Below, in pieces: positions 1 to 9,485 of a DNA stretch of 64,000 nt. The translations under genes and the position numbers were made by a program. The stretch comes from Natranaerofaba carboxydovora (GTDB taxonomy: Bacteria; Bacillota; Natranaerobiia; Natranaerobiales; Natranaerofabaceae): positions 994,501-1,058,500 of the forward strand of contig NZ_CP054394.1 of NCBI RefSeq assembly GCF_022539405.1, read 5' to 3'. Numbering within the stretch: the stretch's first letter is position 1; every line of letters begins with the position of its first letter. The notes beneath the pieces were generated by a model. That model was not told where the DNA came from. It did no database searches and worked only from the letters and a program-made list of their open reading frames with translations.

Positions 1-1494
1 GTTATGGGGCATGTGGATCATGGAAAAACTAAAGTGTTAGACAATATTAGGAAAACGAATGTTCAAGAAAAAGAAGCTGGGGGAATAACTCAGCATATTG
101 GTGCTTATAGAGTGATTTATAATAATAAAACTATAACTTTTCTTGATACACCAGGCCACGAAGCGTTTACAGCTATGAGGGCAAGGGGAGCTGAAGTTAC
201 TGATATTGCTATAATTGTTGTAGCTGCTGACGATGGAGTAATGCCTCAAACAGTTGAAGCTATAAACCACGTAAAAGCTGCAGGAGTTCCCATGATAGTG
301 GCTATTAATAAAATAGATAAACATAACTCCAATCCTGACAAAGTCAAACAGGATTTAATGGAGCATGGTCTCGTTCCAGAAGAATGGGGAGGAGATACAA
401 TTTGTGTGTCCATAAGTGCTTTAAAAGGAGAAGGTTTAGACGAACTTTTAGAGATGATTGTTCTTGTTGCTGAAATGAATGAGCTAACAGCATATCCAGA
501 GAAAAAGGCCGAAGGTACGGTAATAGAAGCAGAGTTAGATAAAGGTAGGGGGCCTGTAGGAACTGTTCTGGTTAGGGATGGCACATTAAAAATTGGCGAT
601 TCATTTGTATGTGGTAATACCTATGGTAGAGTGAGAGCAATGGTTGATGATGAAGGCAAAAAAATAAAAGAAGCTGGTCCTTCAACTCCAGTAGAAATAC
701 AAGGTCTTGCAGATGTACCACAAGCAGGAGAAATTTTTAAGGCAGTTAAAAGTGAAAAGCTTGCCAGAAGCATATCTGCGAAAAGACAGGAAAAACAAAG
801 AGAGAAAGATCTTGCCAAAAATCAAAAAGTTTCACTGGATGACCTTTACTCGCAGATTCAAAAAGGTGAAGTAAAAGAGCTGAATATTATTATTAAAGGT
901 GATGTAAGGGGTTCAGTAGAAGCTCTAAGGAAAAGTTTGTTGAACTTAAATGATGAAATGGAAGAAGTGCAGTTAAAGGTGATTCATGGTGGTGTTGGAG
1001 CGATAACAGAAAGTGACATTATGCTTGCAAATGCTTCTGGTGCTATCGTGATTGGATTTAATGTAAGGCCAGAACCAAATAGTAAAAAACTAGCTGAAAA
1101 AGAAAACATAGACATTCAATTATATACAGTTATTTATGAGGCTATAGAAGATGTTAAATCTGCAATGGCTGGTATGTTAGATCCGGAGTATAAAGAAGAA
1201 AGTCTTGGAAGAATAGAAGTAAGAAAAGTATTTAAAGTTTCAGGTATTGGAAATATTGCAGGTTGTTATGTTCTAGAAGGTCTTGTAAATAACGACTCAA
1301 ATATAAGAGTAGTTAGGGACGGAATAGTGATTCAGGAAGATGAAATTGAAACGCTAAAACGATTCAAAGATGATGTAAAAGAAGTTAAAAAAGGATATGA
1401 ATGTGGAATACTTTTAAAAAGTTTTAGAGATGTTAAAGAAGGAGATATTTTAGAAGCATACAAATATAAAGAAGTTGCAAGAACACAAGGCTAA
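1..1494 (+). CDS. infB: Translation initiation factor IF-2, 3' part (5' end outside window)
   Basis: IF-2 is the GTPase that brings initiator fMet-tRNA to the 30S subunit. The frame is open from base 1 and the reading begins at the G1 loop (GHVDHGKT), so the N-terminal region lies outside the window. The G3 motif DTPGHEAF and G4 motif NKID are visible, followed by domain II and the C-terminal C1/C2 domains; 497 residues are present. rbfA starts 28 bp downstream, the usual bacterial order, so this is the middle of a nusA-infB-rbfA type operon. Identity is certain; only the start is missing. Confidence 0.98.
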   Translation, partial: VMGHVDHGKTKVLDNIRKTNVQEKEAGGITQHIGAYRVIYNNKTITFLDTPGHEAFTAMRARGAEVTDIAIIVVAADDGVMPQTVEAINHVKAAGVPMIVAINKIDKHNSNPDKVKQDLMEHGLVPEEWGGDTICVSISALKGEGLDELLEMIVLVAEMNELTAYPEKKAEGTVIEAELDKGRGPVGTVLVRDGTLKIGDSFVCGNTYGRVRAMVDDEGKKIKEAGPSTPVEIQGLADVPQAGEIFKAVKSEKLARSISAKRQEKQREKDLAKNQKVSLDDLYSQIQKGEVKELNIIIKGDVRGSVEALRKSLLNLNDEMEEVQLKVIHGGVGAITESDIMLANASGAIVIGFNVRPEPNSKKLAEKENIDIQLYTVIYEAIEDVKSAMAGMLDPEYKEESLGRIEVRKVFKVSGIGNIAGCYVLEGLVNNDSNIRVVRDGIVIQEDEIETLKRFKDDVKEVKKGYECGILLKSFRDVKEGDILEAYKYKEVARTQG

Positions 1495-1522
1495 AGAAAG
1501 AAAAAGAGGATGGTGAGTTTTT

Positions 1523-1909
1523 ATGGATTCATCCAGAAAAAATAGAATGCAAGAAGAAGTAAAAAAAACAGTGAGTGAGATAGTTCAAAAAGAAGCTAAA
1601 GATCCAGATATTGGTTTTGTAACAATAACTAATGTAGACCTTTCAGGTGATCTTAGACATGCGAAAGTTTATGTAAGTGTTTATGGTGATGAAGAGCAGC
1701 GTCAAAAAACTTTAGATGCTCTTGAAAGGGCAACCGGTTTTGTAAGAAGTGAACTTGGAAACAGAATGAGATTTAAACATGTACCGGAATTAATTTTTAA
1801 ATTTGATGCTTCTATAGAGCATGGTGATAATATTAATAAAATTTTGCGAGAACTTGATCTGGGAAAAGATGATAGGGAAACCGATGAAGAGGCTGATAAA
1901 GATGAGTAA
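1523..1909 (+). CDS. rbfA: Ribosome-binding factor A
   Basis: RbfA is a small KH-fold protein that binds the pre-30S subunit and helps mature the 5' end of 16S rRNA. At 128 residues it has the family's usual size. The N-terminal segment (SSRKNRMQEEVKKTVSEIV) and the FVTITNVDLSGDLRHAKVYV stretch are typical. The ATG follows a GAGGATGGTGAG ribosome site. The acidic C-terminus overlaps the start of nrnA by 8 bp (ATGAGTAA), which suggests translational coupling. Confidence 0.95.
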   Translation: MDSSRKNRMQEEVKKTVSEIVQKEAKDPDIGFVTITNVDLSGDLRHAKVYVSVYGDEEQRQKTLDALERATGFVRSELGNRMRFKHVPELIFKFDASIEHGDNINKILRELDLGKDDRETDEEADKDE

Positions 1910-2885
1910 ATCAGATGTTATATCGAAATTAAATGAGTTAGAAAAATTTGTGATCACATGTCATGTTAGTGCGGATGGTGATGCTATAGGCTCCGCAAAT
2001 GGTCTCGGGTTATTATTAGAAAAACTAGGCAAAGAAGTTTTGATAATATATCCTGAAGAAATACCTGAAAAGTATAAATTCTTGCCCAAACCTGAAAATA
2101 TAGAGATATTTGAAGAAAGCCAAAACAAAACAAAAAAGACCCAGGCACTAATAACTCTGGACTCAAGTGATAGAGATCGCGTTGAATTTGTTGCAGGTCA
2201 GGTGGATTATGATGTGTTGATAAATATAGATCATCATCCAACTAATACCATGTTTGGGCAGCTAAACTTGGTTGAACCTGATAAAGCTGCTACCTGTCAA
2301 GTTATTTTTGATCTGCTTGAGTCTTCAAAAGATAAATTGGATATAGATTTGGATAAAGATATAGCTACCAGCTTATATGCTGGAATACTCACAGATACTG
2401 GTTGCTTTAAGTTTGAAAATGCTGACCAAAAAGCTTTTGAAGCTGCAACCAGGCTCATAAGTTATGGTGTTGAGACACATGTGGTAGCCAGAGAAATATA
2501 TGAATCCATGTCGGTTAAAACTTTTTATTTCATTAGAGATTTACTTAATACTTTGAAGATAAGCGAAGATAACAAAATTTCCTGGCTTTCCTGCAGTAAA
2601 GATTTATTAGATAAATATGAAGCAGGAAGTGATGAACTTGAGGGAGTCATAAATTTTCCTAAAAGTTTAAAGCCTGTTGAATTTGCAGTCCTTTTTAAAG
2701 AAACAGAAGAAGGCTACACTAAAGTGGGAATGCGTTCTAACAGATATGATGTTGGGAAAATAGCCAGTGAATATCAAGGTGGAGGTCACAAAAGAGCCGC
2801 AGGTTGTCTCTTAAAACTTTCGTTAGGTGAAGCTAGAGATGAAATCATAGATCGCTTGAAAAGAGAACTAAAAGGGGGAAATTAG
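1902..2885 (+). CDS. nrnA: DHH-family bifunctional oligoribonuclease / PAP phosphatase
   Basis: NrnA degrades short oligonucleotides and 3'-phosphoadenosine 5'-phosphate using metal ions held by the DHH motif. Visible motifs are VSADGDAIGS near the N-terminus, NIDHHPTN with the DHH signature, and GGGHKRAAG in the DHHA1 domain. The protein has 327 residues, the normal length. A longer reading from 1821 is possible, but it would lie deep inside rbfA; ATG 1902 gives the conserved N-terminus and the short overlap with rbfA. Confidence 0.95.
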   Translation: MSKSDVISKLNELEKFVITCHVSADGDAIGSANGLGLLLEKLGKEVLIIYPEEIPEKYKFLPKPENIEIFEESQNKTKKTQALITLDSSDRDRVEFVAGQVDYDVLINIDHHPTNTMFGQLNLVEPDKAATCQVIFDLLESSKDKLDIDLDKDIATSLYAGILTDTGCFKFENADQKAFEAATRLISYGVETHVVAREIYESMSVKTFYFIRDLLNTLKISEDNKISWLSCSKDLLDKYEAGSDELEGVINFPKSLKPVEFAVLFKETEEGYTKVGMRSNRYDVGKIASEYQGGGHKRAAGCLLKLSLGEARDEIIDRLKRELKGGN

Positions 2886-2889
2886 GAAA

Positions 2890-3780
2890 TTGAAAGGGAT
2901 ATTAAATCTTTTAAAACCCCCGGGGTCAACTTCTCATGACATGGTAGACCAGGTGAGAAAAAAATTACAGATTAAAAAAATTGGACATACAGGGACATTA
3001 GACCCAGGAGCCTGTGGGGTTCTTCCCCTTATTATTGGCAAGGCAACAAAAATTAGTGATTATATTATTAGCCAGGATAAAGAATATATTTTCGAATTAA
3101 CCCTTGGGGTTAGTACCGATACTCTAGATGGTGAGGGAAATATACTAGAAGAAGTACCAGTTACAGAAAAGAATGAAAAACAGCTCCTTGATGGGTACCA
3201 AAAATTAATCGGATCAATGAAACAAGTACCTCCAATGTATTCTGCAATCAAAAGAGGTGGCAAAAAACTATATGAACTTGCTAGAAATGGCGAAACCGTA
3301 AACCGAGAACCCAGAGATGTAAGTATATATGATCTACAGTTAAAACATACTTATTTACATAAAAATAAGAAAAGGTTTTTATTTAAAGTGAACTGCTCTA
3401 AAGGTACATATATTAGAGTTTTGGCTGAGGACTTAGCTAAAATAGCTGGAACTATTGGATATATGTCTTTTCTACTGCGCACAAAGGCAGGCAACTTTAC
3501 CATAGATAATGCTATAAGATATGAAGAATTTATTGATGCAAGAGATGAAGACTTGTACAATTATATTGTTACTATGGACAAGGCTTTAGTTGAATTTCCA
3601 AGGGTTAAATTAAATGAAAAGAAAAGTAGGTTTTTTAGATCAGGAAATGCAGTTGATATAAGTATACCAGATACTATTGAACCTTCTTTATATAGAATTT
3701 ATGATGAAAATGAAGAATTCCTGGGACTTGGTAGGGAAATCTCACATGGAAAATTAAAACCAGAAAAAGTGCTAGTTTAG
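2890..3780 (+). CDS. truB: tRNA pseudouridine(55) synthase TruB
   Basis: TruB makes pseudouridine 55 in the T-loop of tRNAs. The motif GHTGTLDPGACGVLPL carries the catalytic Asp, and KGTYIRVLAEDL matches the family. A short PUA-like C-terminal part follows. The start is TTG at 2890, behind a purine-rich site (AAAGGGGGAAAT) at the end of nrnA; no ATG fits the conserved N-terminus ILNLLKPPGSTSHDMV. The protein has 296 residues. It is co-transcribed with nrnA (4 bp gap) and ribF. Confidence 0.96.
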   Translation: MKGILNLLKPPGSTSHDMVDQVRKKLQIKKIGHTGTLDPGACGVLPLIIGKATKISDYIISQDKEYIFELTLGVSTDTLDGEGNILEEVPVTEKNEKQLLDGYQKLIGSMKQVPPMYSAIKRGGKKLYELARNGETVNREPRDVSIYDLQLKHTYLHKNKKRFLFKVNCSKGTYIRVLAEDLAKIAGTIGYMSFLLRTKAGNFTIDNAIRYEEFIDARDEDLYNYIVTMDKALVEFPRVKLNEKKSRFFRSGNAVDISIPDTIEPSLYRIYDENEEFLGLGREISHGKLKPEKVLV

Positions 3781-3807
3781 TCAGCTAAATTAGAAATAGG
3801 TGATATT

Positions 3808-4743
3808 ATGAAAGTGATGAACTATGAAAACTATATTAAAGGAAAATATGAAAAGAAAACTTGGATAGCGCTAGGTAATTTTGATGGAGTTCATGTAGCA
3901 CATCAACAAATATTGAAAGATGCAGCTGCACATGCTAAAGAATATGGAACTATCCCGACTGTATTATTGTTTGAACCTCATCCCGAAATTTATTTTAAAG
4001 ATAGAAAAGATTTTTTACTAACAACTTTTGAAGAAAAAATAGAAAAGATAAGACAGTGTGGTATAGAGCTAGCTGTAGTTAAAGATTTTGAAACAGAGTT
4101 TGCAAAGAAATCACCTTTGGAGTTTGCTAAATGGATTAAAGAAAGCTTAAATGCAGCTGGAGTATCTATTGGCTATGATTATACTTTTGGTGCTAAAAAA
4201 CAGGGCAAAGCAGAAGATTTGATGGCTTATGGCAAGTCTTTGAATTTTTGGATATCAACTGTTCCTCCTGTAAAATCAGAAGATCAAATCCCAATTAGCA
4301 GCAGCTTATGCCGCGAGCTACTAAAAAACGGTAGACCAGATGAAGCATCTAAGTATTTAAATAGTCCCTATAATATAAGTGGGCCTGTTGTAAAAGGAGA
4401 CGGCAGGGGCAAGACCCTTGGTTTTCCAACTGCTAATATTGAACCTCCTGCTAATAAACTTTTACCATGTAGGGGAGTATATTTAGTAAAAGTAAGAAAA
4501 AATAACGAAAGTCATTGGGGAATATGTAATATAGGTCTAAGGCCTACATTTGACAAAAAGATCGATACGATAGAGATACATCTTTTGGATTTTGATGAAA
4601 TAATCTATGATTGCAGCCTTACTCTTTACTTTATAGAGTATATTAGACCAGAGAAGTATTTTGAAACCCCTGATGCATTAGCAATACAGATGGAAAAGGA
4701 CCTAAATGTAGCAAAAGATAAAATATCTAAATCTTTACATTGA
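3808..4743 (+). CDS. ribF: Bifunctional riboflavin kinase / FAD synthetase
   Basis: RibF turns riboflavin into FMN and then FAD. The N-terminal nucleotidyltransferase domain is marked by GNFDGVHVAHQ; the C-terminal flavokinase domain has GDGRGKTLGFPTANIEP and the GICNIGLRPTFD segment. The length of 311 residues is normal. The ATG follows AATAGGTGATATT. The truB-ribF-rpsO order is conserved in Firmicutes and the gene closes this operon section. Confidence 0.96.
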   Translation: MKVMNYENYIKGKYEKKTWIALGNFDGVHVAHQQILKDAAAHAKEYGTIPTVLLFEPHPEIYFKDRKDFLLTTFEEKIEKIRQCGIELAVVKDFETEFAKKSPLEFAKWIKESLNAAGVSIGYDYTFGAKKQGKAEDLMAYGKSLNFWISTVPPVKSEDQIPISSSLCRELLKNGRPDEASKYLNSPYNISGPVVKGDGRGKTLGFPTANIEPPANKLLPCRGVYLVKVRKNNESHWGICNIGLRPTFDKKIDTIEIHLLDFDEIIYDCSLTLYFIEYIRPEKYFETPDALAIQMEKDLNVAKDKISKSLH

Positions 4744-4765
4744 AGGTTATCTATGATAAACTTAT

Positions 4766-4824
4766 AACGTCAACCAGGGGCTAGGATCAGCGTTTCTCCG
4801 GCGTTGTTCTTGGCTTTTGGCGTT
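4766..4824 (+). promoter_or_regulatory. Structured 5' leader of rpsO, candidate S15 autoregulatory RNA
   Basis: The bases before rpsO fold on paper into three nested helices: AACGTCAA (4766-4773) with TTGGCGTT (4817-4824); CCAGG (4774-4778) with CTTGG (4809-4813); and CAGCG (4788-4792) with CGTTG (4802-4806). Many bacteria control rpsO by S15 binding to its own leader, with several unrelated leader folds known. The structure is seen by eye; the role is inferred from position. Confidence 0.5.
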
Positions 4825-4847
4825 TAAAAAAATAGGAGGTGAAATTT

Positions 4848-5117
4848 TTGGCTTTACCAACAGAAAAGAAACAAGAAATAATTGAGAAGTACAAGCTGCA
4901 TGATTCTGATACAGGATCACCAGAAGTACAAATTGCAATCCTAACTGAAAAAATCAACACTCTAAACGAGCATTTGAAGATTCACAAAAAGGATCATCAT
5001 TCAAGGCGAGGACTACTAAAAATGGTCGGTAAAAGAAGAAAGCTTCTTGACTATCTAAAAAGTTACTCGGTTGACCGTTATGTTGAAATCACCAAAAAAC
5101 TTGGTTTACGAAAATAA
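4848..5117 (+). CDS. rpsO: 30S ribosomal protein S15
   Basis: S15 binds the central domain of 16S rRNA early in 30S assembly. From TTG 4848 the protein has 89 residues, exactly the family length, and the standard start [17 protein letters not shown]; the motif [17 protein letters not shown] is diagnostic. GTG 4839 is in frame but lies within the SD (AGGAGGTG), so TTG 4848 is chosen. A strong terminator follows. Confidence 0.97.
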   Translation: MALPTEKKQEIIEKYKLHDSDTGSPEVQIAILTEKINTLNEHLKIHKKDHHSRRGLLKMVGKRRKLLDYLKSYSVDRYVEITKKLGLRK

Positions 5118-5137
5118 TTTAAGTGCAAACTAATTAA

Positions 5138-5165
5138 TAAAAGCGGGGTTTTCCCGCTTTTATTT
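5138..5165 (+). terminator. Rho-independent terminator after rpsO
   Basis: The stem AAAAGCGGG / CCCGCTTTT with a short T-rich loop and TTTT tail ends the infB-rpsO transcript 20 bp after the rpsO stop. Confidence 0.85.
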
Positions 5166-5186
5166 GAATTTACTATCAAAAAATTG

Positions 5187-5221
5187 CCCTGGTGCAAAAA
5201 GTCTATTTTTTGCATCAGAAT
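5187..5221. repeat. Short palindromic repeat, copy R1 (mini form)
   Basis: CTGGTGCAAAAAGTCTA is followed within a few bases by TTTTTTGCATCAG, making a near-perfect hairpin. It shares its ends with copies at 9406, 11234 and 17028, and lies between the rpsO terminator and pnp. Confidence 0.7.
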
Positions 5222-5260
5222 CAAAAATTAAGTTACCTAATAAAGGAGGGAAAATAACAT

Positions 5261-7402
5261 ATGCCTGAATATAGTATGGAATTGAATGGTAGAAAACTTC
5301 TGTTAGAAACAGGAAAGTTTGCCAAACAGGCTAATGGGGCTGTAACTGTTAGATATGGAAATACAGTAGTACTTGTTACTGCTACAGCTTCTGATGAACC
5401 ACGAGAGGGAATAGATTTTTTCCCATTGACAGTAGATTATGAAGAAAGGCTTTATGCTGTGGGAAAGATTCCGGGAGGATTCATCAAGCGCGAAGGTAGA
5501 CCTACAGATAAAGCAACTTTGGCAGCAAGATTAACAGATCGTCCTTTAAGGCCTCTTTTTCCAGATGGTTTTAGGAATGCGGTTCATATAGTTGTTACTG
5601 TACTTAGCGTAGACCAGGACTGCTCGCCAGAAATTGCTGGTATCATAGGGGCCTCTGCAGCCTTAACGATATCTGACATACCATTTCATGGACCTATTGC
5701 TGCAGTAAATGTAGGAAAAGATGAAAATGGACTTGTGATAAACCCACCATATGATGAAGAGGAAGAACATGACCTAGACCTGGTTGTTGCAGGGACTAAA
5801 GATGCCATAATGATGGTTGAAGCTGGTGCTAATGAAATCCCGAAGAATGAGATGATAGAAGCTATAATGACAGGCCATGAAGCCATAAAAAAAATAATTG
5901 AACTTCAAGTAGAGATGGCTAAAGATAACGCAGTAGAAAAGATGGAAGTTTATTTAGAACAACCAGAGGAAGAGCTGGTTAACAAAATTAACGAGTTTTG
6001 TTTGGATAGGATAAAAGAATCCTTAAATATAGTAGACAAAAAAGAAAGAGAAACAGCTGTAGATAAGGTTAAAGACGAAGTAATGGAGCATTTTATAGAA
6101 GAAGATTCTCCTTCTGAACATAGCAACAAGGTTAAAATGGCTTTTGAAAAGATTTTAAAGAACGAGATGCGAAGAATGATCATTCAGGAGAACTTGAGAG
6201 TAGATGGAAGACGCCAGGATGAGATAAGAGAGATTTCGTGTGAAGTTGACTTATTACCTAACACCCATGGATCAGGACTTTTCACCCGTGGGCAAACCCA
6301 GGTACTAGATGTTTGTACACTAGGAGCATTAGGTGATATGCAGATGCTAGATGGGCTTGACTTGGAAGAGTCTAAGAGATATATGCATCACTATAACTTT
6401 CCGCCCTTTAGTGTAGGCGAAGCAGGCTTTATGCGCGGCCCTAGTAGAAGAGAAATTGGGCATGGATTTTTGGCTGAGAGAGCTGTGTATCCAATGATCC
6501 CATCTCAGGAAAACTTCCCTTATACAATAAGGTTAGTTAGTGAAGTGTTAGAATCTAATGGATCAACATCTATGGGAAGTGTATGTGCAAGCTCATTATC
6601 GCTTATGGATGCAGGGGTTCCTATCAAGAGACCTGTATCAGGAATTGCAATGGGTTTAATCAAAGAAGATGATGAGATAGCTATTTTGAGTGATATTCAG
6701 GGGATTGAAGACTTTTTAGGAGATATGGACTTTAAGGTTGCTGGTACAGAAGAAGGCATTACCGCTCTTCAGATGGATATCAAGATTGAAGGTATTACCA
6801 GAGAAATATTAGAACAGGCGATAAATCGTGGCAGAGAAGGTTATCTTTACATCCTTGAAGAAATGAAAAAGGTTATAGCGGCGCCAAGAGATCAACTATC
6901 TCCTCAAGCACCTAGAGTTATAACAAAGCAGATCTCACCTGACAAAATAAGAGACGTAATTGGTCCGGGTGGAAAAATGATTAATAAGATTATAGATGAA
7001 ACAGGTGTAAAAATCGATATAGAACCTGATGGTAAGGTTTATATCTCGTCTGATGATGCTGAAAGTGCTGAGAAGGCACTTAAAACAATTGATCAGCTAA
7101 CTAAAGAAGCAAAGCCAGGAGATATCTTCTTAGGCAAGGTTAAAAGAACTGAAAATTACGGAGCCTTCGTAGAAATATTACCAGGTAAAGAAGGGTTAAT
7201 TCACATTTCAAAACTGGCTGAAGAAAGAGTAAATAAAACTGAAGATATAGTAAAAGTAGGAGATGAAGTTTTGGTCAAAGTGCTTAATATTGATGATAAA
7301 GGTAGAATAAATCTTTCTAGAAAAGATGCGATTGAAGAAAAGGATAAAGATATTGACAAAGATAAAAGTAAAGAAAAAGCAAAGTTTAAAAATAAGAGTT
7401 AG
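5261..7402 (+). CDS. pnp: Polyribonucleotide nucleotidyltransferase (PNPase)
   Basis: PNPase is a phosphate-dependent 3'-5' exoribonuclease and RNA tailing enzyme. Two RNase PH domains (about residues 1-230 and 310-550) flank a helical linker; a KH domain follows ([16 protein letters not shown]) and then an S1 domain ([20 protein letters not shown]). The last 25 residues are rich in Lys, Asp and Glu and probably disordered. The length of 713 is normal. The ATG follows AAAGGAGGGAAAATAACAT. It has its own terminator and lies between rpsO and ylxY, as in Bacillus. Confidence 0.97.
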   Translation: MPEYSMELNGRKLLLETGKFAKQANGAVTVRYGNTVVLVTATASDEPREGIDFFPLTVDYEERLYAVGKIPGGFIKREGRPTDKATLAARLTDRPLRPLFPDGFRNAVHIVVTVLSVDQDCSPEIAGIIGASAALTISDIPFHGPIAAVNVGKDENGLVINPPYDEEEEHDLDLVVAGTKDAIMMVEAGANEIPKNEMIEAIMTGHEAIKKIIELQVEMAKDNAVEKMEVYLEQPEEELVNKINEFCLDRIKESLNIVDKKERETAVDKVKDEVMEHFIEEDSPSEHSNKVKMAFEKILKNEMRRMIIQENLRVDGRRQDEIREISCEVDLLPNTHGSGLFTRGQTQVLDVCTLGALGDMQMLDGLDLEESKRYMHHYNFPPFSVGEAGFMRGPSRREIGHGFLAERAVYPMIPSQENFPYTIRLVSEVLESNGSTSMGSVCASSLSLMDAGVPIKRPVSGIAMGLIKEDDEIAILSDIQGIEDFLGDMDFKVAGTEEGITALQMDIKIEGITREILEQAINRGREGYLYILEEMKKVIAAPRDQLSPQAPRVITKQISPDKIRDVIGPGGKMINKIIDETGVKIDIEPDGKVYISSDDAESAEKALKTIDQLTKEAKPGDIFLGKVKRTENYGAFVEILPGKEGLIHISKLAEERVNKTEDIVKVGDEVLVKVLNIDDKGRINLSRKDAIEEKDKDIDKDKSKEKAKFKNKS

Positions 7403-7408
7403 TAAAAA

Positions 7409-7440
7409 AACATAAACCCTATGGTTTATGTTTTTTTTTG
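7409..7440 (+). terminator. Terminator after pnp
   Basis: The perfect stem ACATAAACC / GGTTTATGT with a 3-4 base loop is followed by nine T residues directly after the pnp stop. Confidence 0.9.
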
Positions 7441-7535
7441 TCATTTTATTTTTTTCTCATAACTTACTATATATTTAATAATTATACATTAGGGTTTTGT
7501 TTTTAATATACAAAAGAAATGAGGTCATAAAAGTT

Positions 7536-8531
7536 ATGAGAAAAAGAAAATTAATAATTGGTTTATTAATTTTAAAGCTGGCCTTGATTTTCTTTTTCAT
7601 GAATTTTGATAATAGCATTGAAAAAGATGATAATGCAATATCTCCAGGGGTAAAGTTAGAAAACGTCCCTCTCGAAAAAGAACTTGGTGTAAAACCTGAT
7701 GAAGACGAAACAAAAGAATTTATTAAAAACCATACAAAAGATTTGGAAATAGAACCTGAAAACGCTTATATAGACCCTTCTACAGGAGGGATAGTTCCAG
7801 GTACAACAGGTAAAGTGGTTGATACCGAAAAAACTTTAAATAATATTTATAAGGCAAAAAAAGGAGAAAATGTATCCCCCGTTTTTACCACTGTAGAACC
7901 TTCTGAAAATACCAATGATTTAACTCCCGCACCTATCTATCAGGGTAATCCCAATATTAAAAAAGTATCTTTTATATGCAACGTTGCCTGGGGTAGTGAA
8001 CATATCGATGAATTAATTGAAGTTTTGGATAAACATGAAGTGAAAATCTCATTTTTCTTAGAAGGCAGATGGGCCAAAAATAATCCGCAAAAGACTAAAT
8101 TTATCTTTGATAAAGGGCATGAAATAGGAAATCATGCATATAGCCACTATAATATGAGCACAATCGATAGGAACTTAATAAAAGAGGAGATTAATAAAAC
8201 CAGTGAAACTATAGAAAGCATTATTGATGAAGAAGTTAAACTTTTTGGACCTCCTGCAGGAGATTTTGATGATAGAGTTCTTGAAGTGGCTGATGATCTT
8301 GGTGTATATACTGTAATGTGGAGTCTCGATACGATTGACTGGATGGAGCCTGGAATTGATTATATGACTGACAAGATATTGGATGGTATTCATCCGGGAG
8401 CATTTATTTTGATGCACCCTACTGAAGATACAGTTACAGCTTTAGATGAAATTTTGTCAGGCTTAAAAGAAAAGTCATATAAAGTTGTTCCGGTATCAGA
8501 ACAGTTGGGGGTAGATATATATGAAAATTAG
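7536..8531 (+). CDS. ylxY: YlxY-like polysaccharide deacetylase-family protein with added N-terminal module
   Basis: This is a NodB-fold protein anchored by one N-terminal membrane helix (about residues 6-22). Motif 1 of active deacetylases (TFDDGP) is replaced by CNVAWG, as in the YlxY/PdaB group. NHAYSH, PPAGDF, DTIDW and LMHP correspond to motifs 2-5. Between the helix and the NodB domain, about residues 45-135 contain AYIDPSTGGIVPGTTG, which resembles the module in the next gene's product. ATG 7536 is chosen because GAGG lies 11 bp upstream; the in-frame start at 7497 has no such site. The position after pnp matches ylxY of Bacillus. Catalytic activity is doubtful. Confidence 0.85.
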   Translation: MRKRKLIIGLLILKLALIFFFMNFDNSIEKDDNAISPGVKLENVPLEKELGVKPDEDETKEFIKNHTKDLEIEPENAYIDPSTGGIVPGTTGKVVDTEKTLNNIYKAKKGENVSPVFTTVEPSENTNDLTPAPIYQGNPNIKKVSFICNVAWGSEHIDELIEVLDKHEVKISFFLEGRWAKNNPQKTKFIFDKGHEIGNHAYSHYNMSTIDRNLIKEEINKTSETIESIIDEEVKLFGPPAGDFDDRVLEVADDLGVYTVMWSLDTIDWMEPGIDYMTDKILDGIHPGAFILMHPTEDTVTALDEILSGLKEKSYKVVPVSEQLGVDIYEN

Positions 8532-9402
8532 GTTTATTTCAGTTTTACTTTCTAAAAAAAAGTTATTATTACTTCTTGTTTTTATTCTAATTGTTGGTTT
8601 AATGGTCAAATTAGATGGTATAGAAAAAATACAGCGTTCTATTTATGGGGTTGAAAGAGGGGTCTATCTTTATGATATAGAATTGGCAGGATTATTTGAA
8701 GAAGAAGTTGAAGAATTAGTAAGGGAACTGGCTAAAGAAGTGGATAAACCATACAGAGATGCATATATAGATGATGAAACCGGGGAAATAACCGATGAGA
8801 CGATCGGAGAAAAGGTATTGATCGGTAAGACAGTAGAAAATATCATGAATGCATCAAAAAACACAGAAGTTAAACTTGAAACAATGCCTCTATATCCTAG
8901 ACTATCTAGTAATATATTAGAATCAATCGAACATGAAATTTCAGGTTATTCTACAGGAATAGGTCCAGGAGGCGGTGCAGGTAGGGTTACTAATATTGAA
9001 GTGGCTACGAACGATGTAAATAATACTGTTATTTGGCCGGGAGAGGTATTTTCATTTAATGGGGAAACTCTACCAAGAACGTGGGAAGAAGGTTATCGCT
9101 TCGCTCCGATTATAGTTGGTGATTCTGTGGTAAATGGAATAGGCGGAGGAGTTTGTCAGGTTTCATCTACTTTATATAATGTTGTTCTCGAAGCTGGGCT
9201 TGAGGTGGTCGAGAGATATCCTCATGGTGAACCAGTTGATTATGTACCACCTGGAAGAGATGCTACAGTTGCAGGGGATTACTTAGATCTAAAGTTTAGA
9301 AATAATACCGAAAACTTTTTACTTATCAAAGGAGAGGCTAGTGGTGGAGTTGTTTCATTTACATTACTTGCAGACGACGAAGAATTATCATCGCTTAATT
9401 AG
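8521..9402 (+). CDS. VanW-family protein with YoaR-like N-terminal domain
   Basis: A membrane anchor (about residues 13-28) is followed by a module of about 100 residues (AYIDDETGEITDETIGEKV) of the type found before VanW domains in YoaR-like proteins. The VanW domain then follows, with WPGEVFSFN and NGIGGGVCQVSSTLYN. The cellular role of VanW domains is poorly known; cell-wall association is likely. It overlaps the preceding gene by 11 bp, so the two are translated together. It is not part of the Bacillus order. Confidence 0.88.
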   Translation: MKIRFISVLLSKKKLLLLLVFILIVGLMVKLDGIEKIQRSIYGVERGVYLYDIELAGLFEEEVEELVRELAKEVDKPYRDAYIDDETGEITDETIGEKVLIGKTVENIMNASKNTEVKLETMPLYPRLSSNILESIEHEISGYSTGIGPGGGAGRVTNIEVATNDVNNTVIWPGEVFSFNGETLPRTWEEGYRFAPIIVGDSVVNGIGGGVCQVSSTLYNVVLEAGLEVVERYPHGEPVDYVPPGRDATVAGDYLDLKFRNNTENFLLIKGEASGGVVSFTLLADDEELSSLN

Positions 9403-9405
9403 TTA

Positions 9406-9454
9406 TTCCGGTGCAAAAAGTCTATTCACATAATATAACTTTTTGCATCAGAAT
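9406..9454. repeat. Palindromic repeat, copy R2
   Basis: The left end CGGTGCAAAAAGTCTATTC and right end ACTTTTTGCATCAGAA form an inverted repeat around CACATAATATA. It begins 3 bp after the VanW stop and lies before the mlpA ribosome site. Confidence 0.8.
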
Positions 9455-9485
9455 CAAATACTTAGTTTATTAGGAGGCAATAAAA

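Noticed and set aside
4766-4824. Possible tRNA-like gene before rpsO
   Set aside because: The helices are nested, not a cloverleaf, and there is no T-loop or anticodon arm; a leader RNA is more likely.
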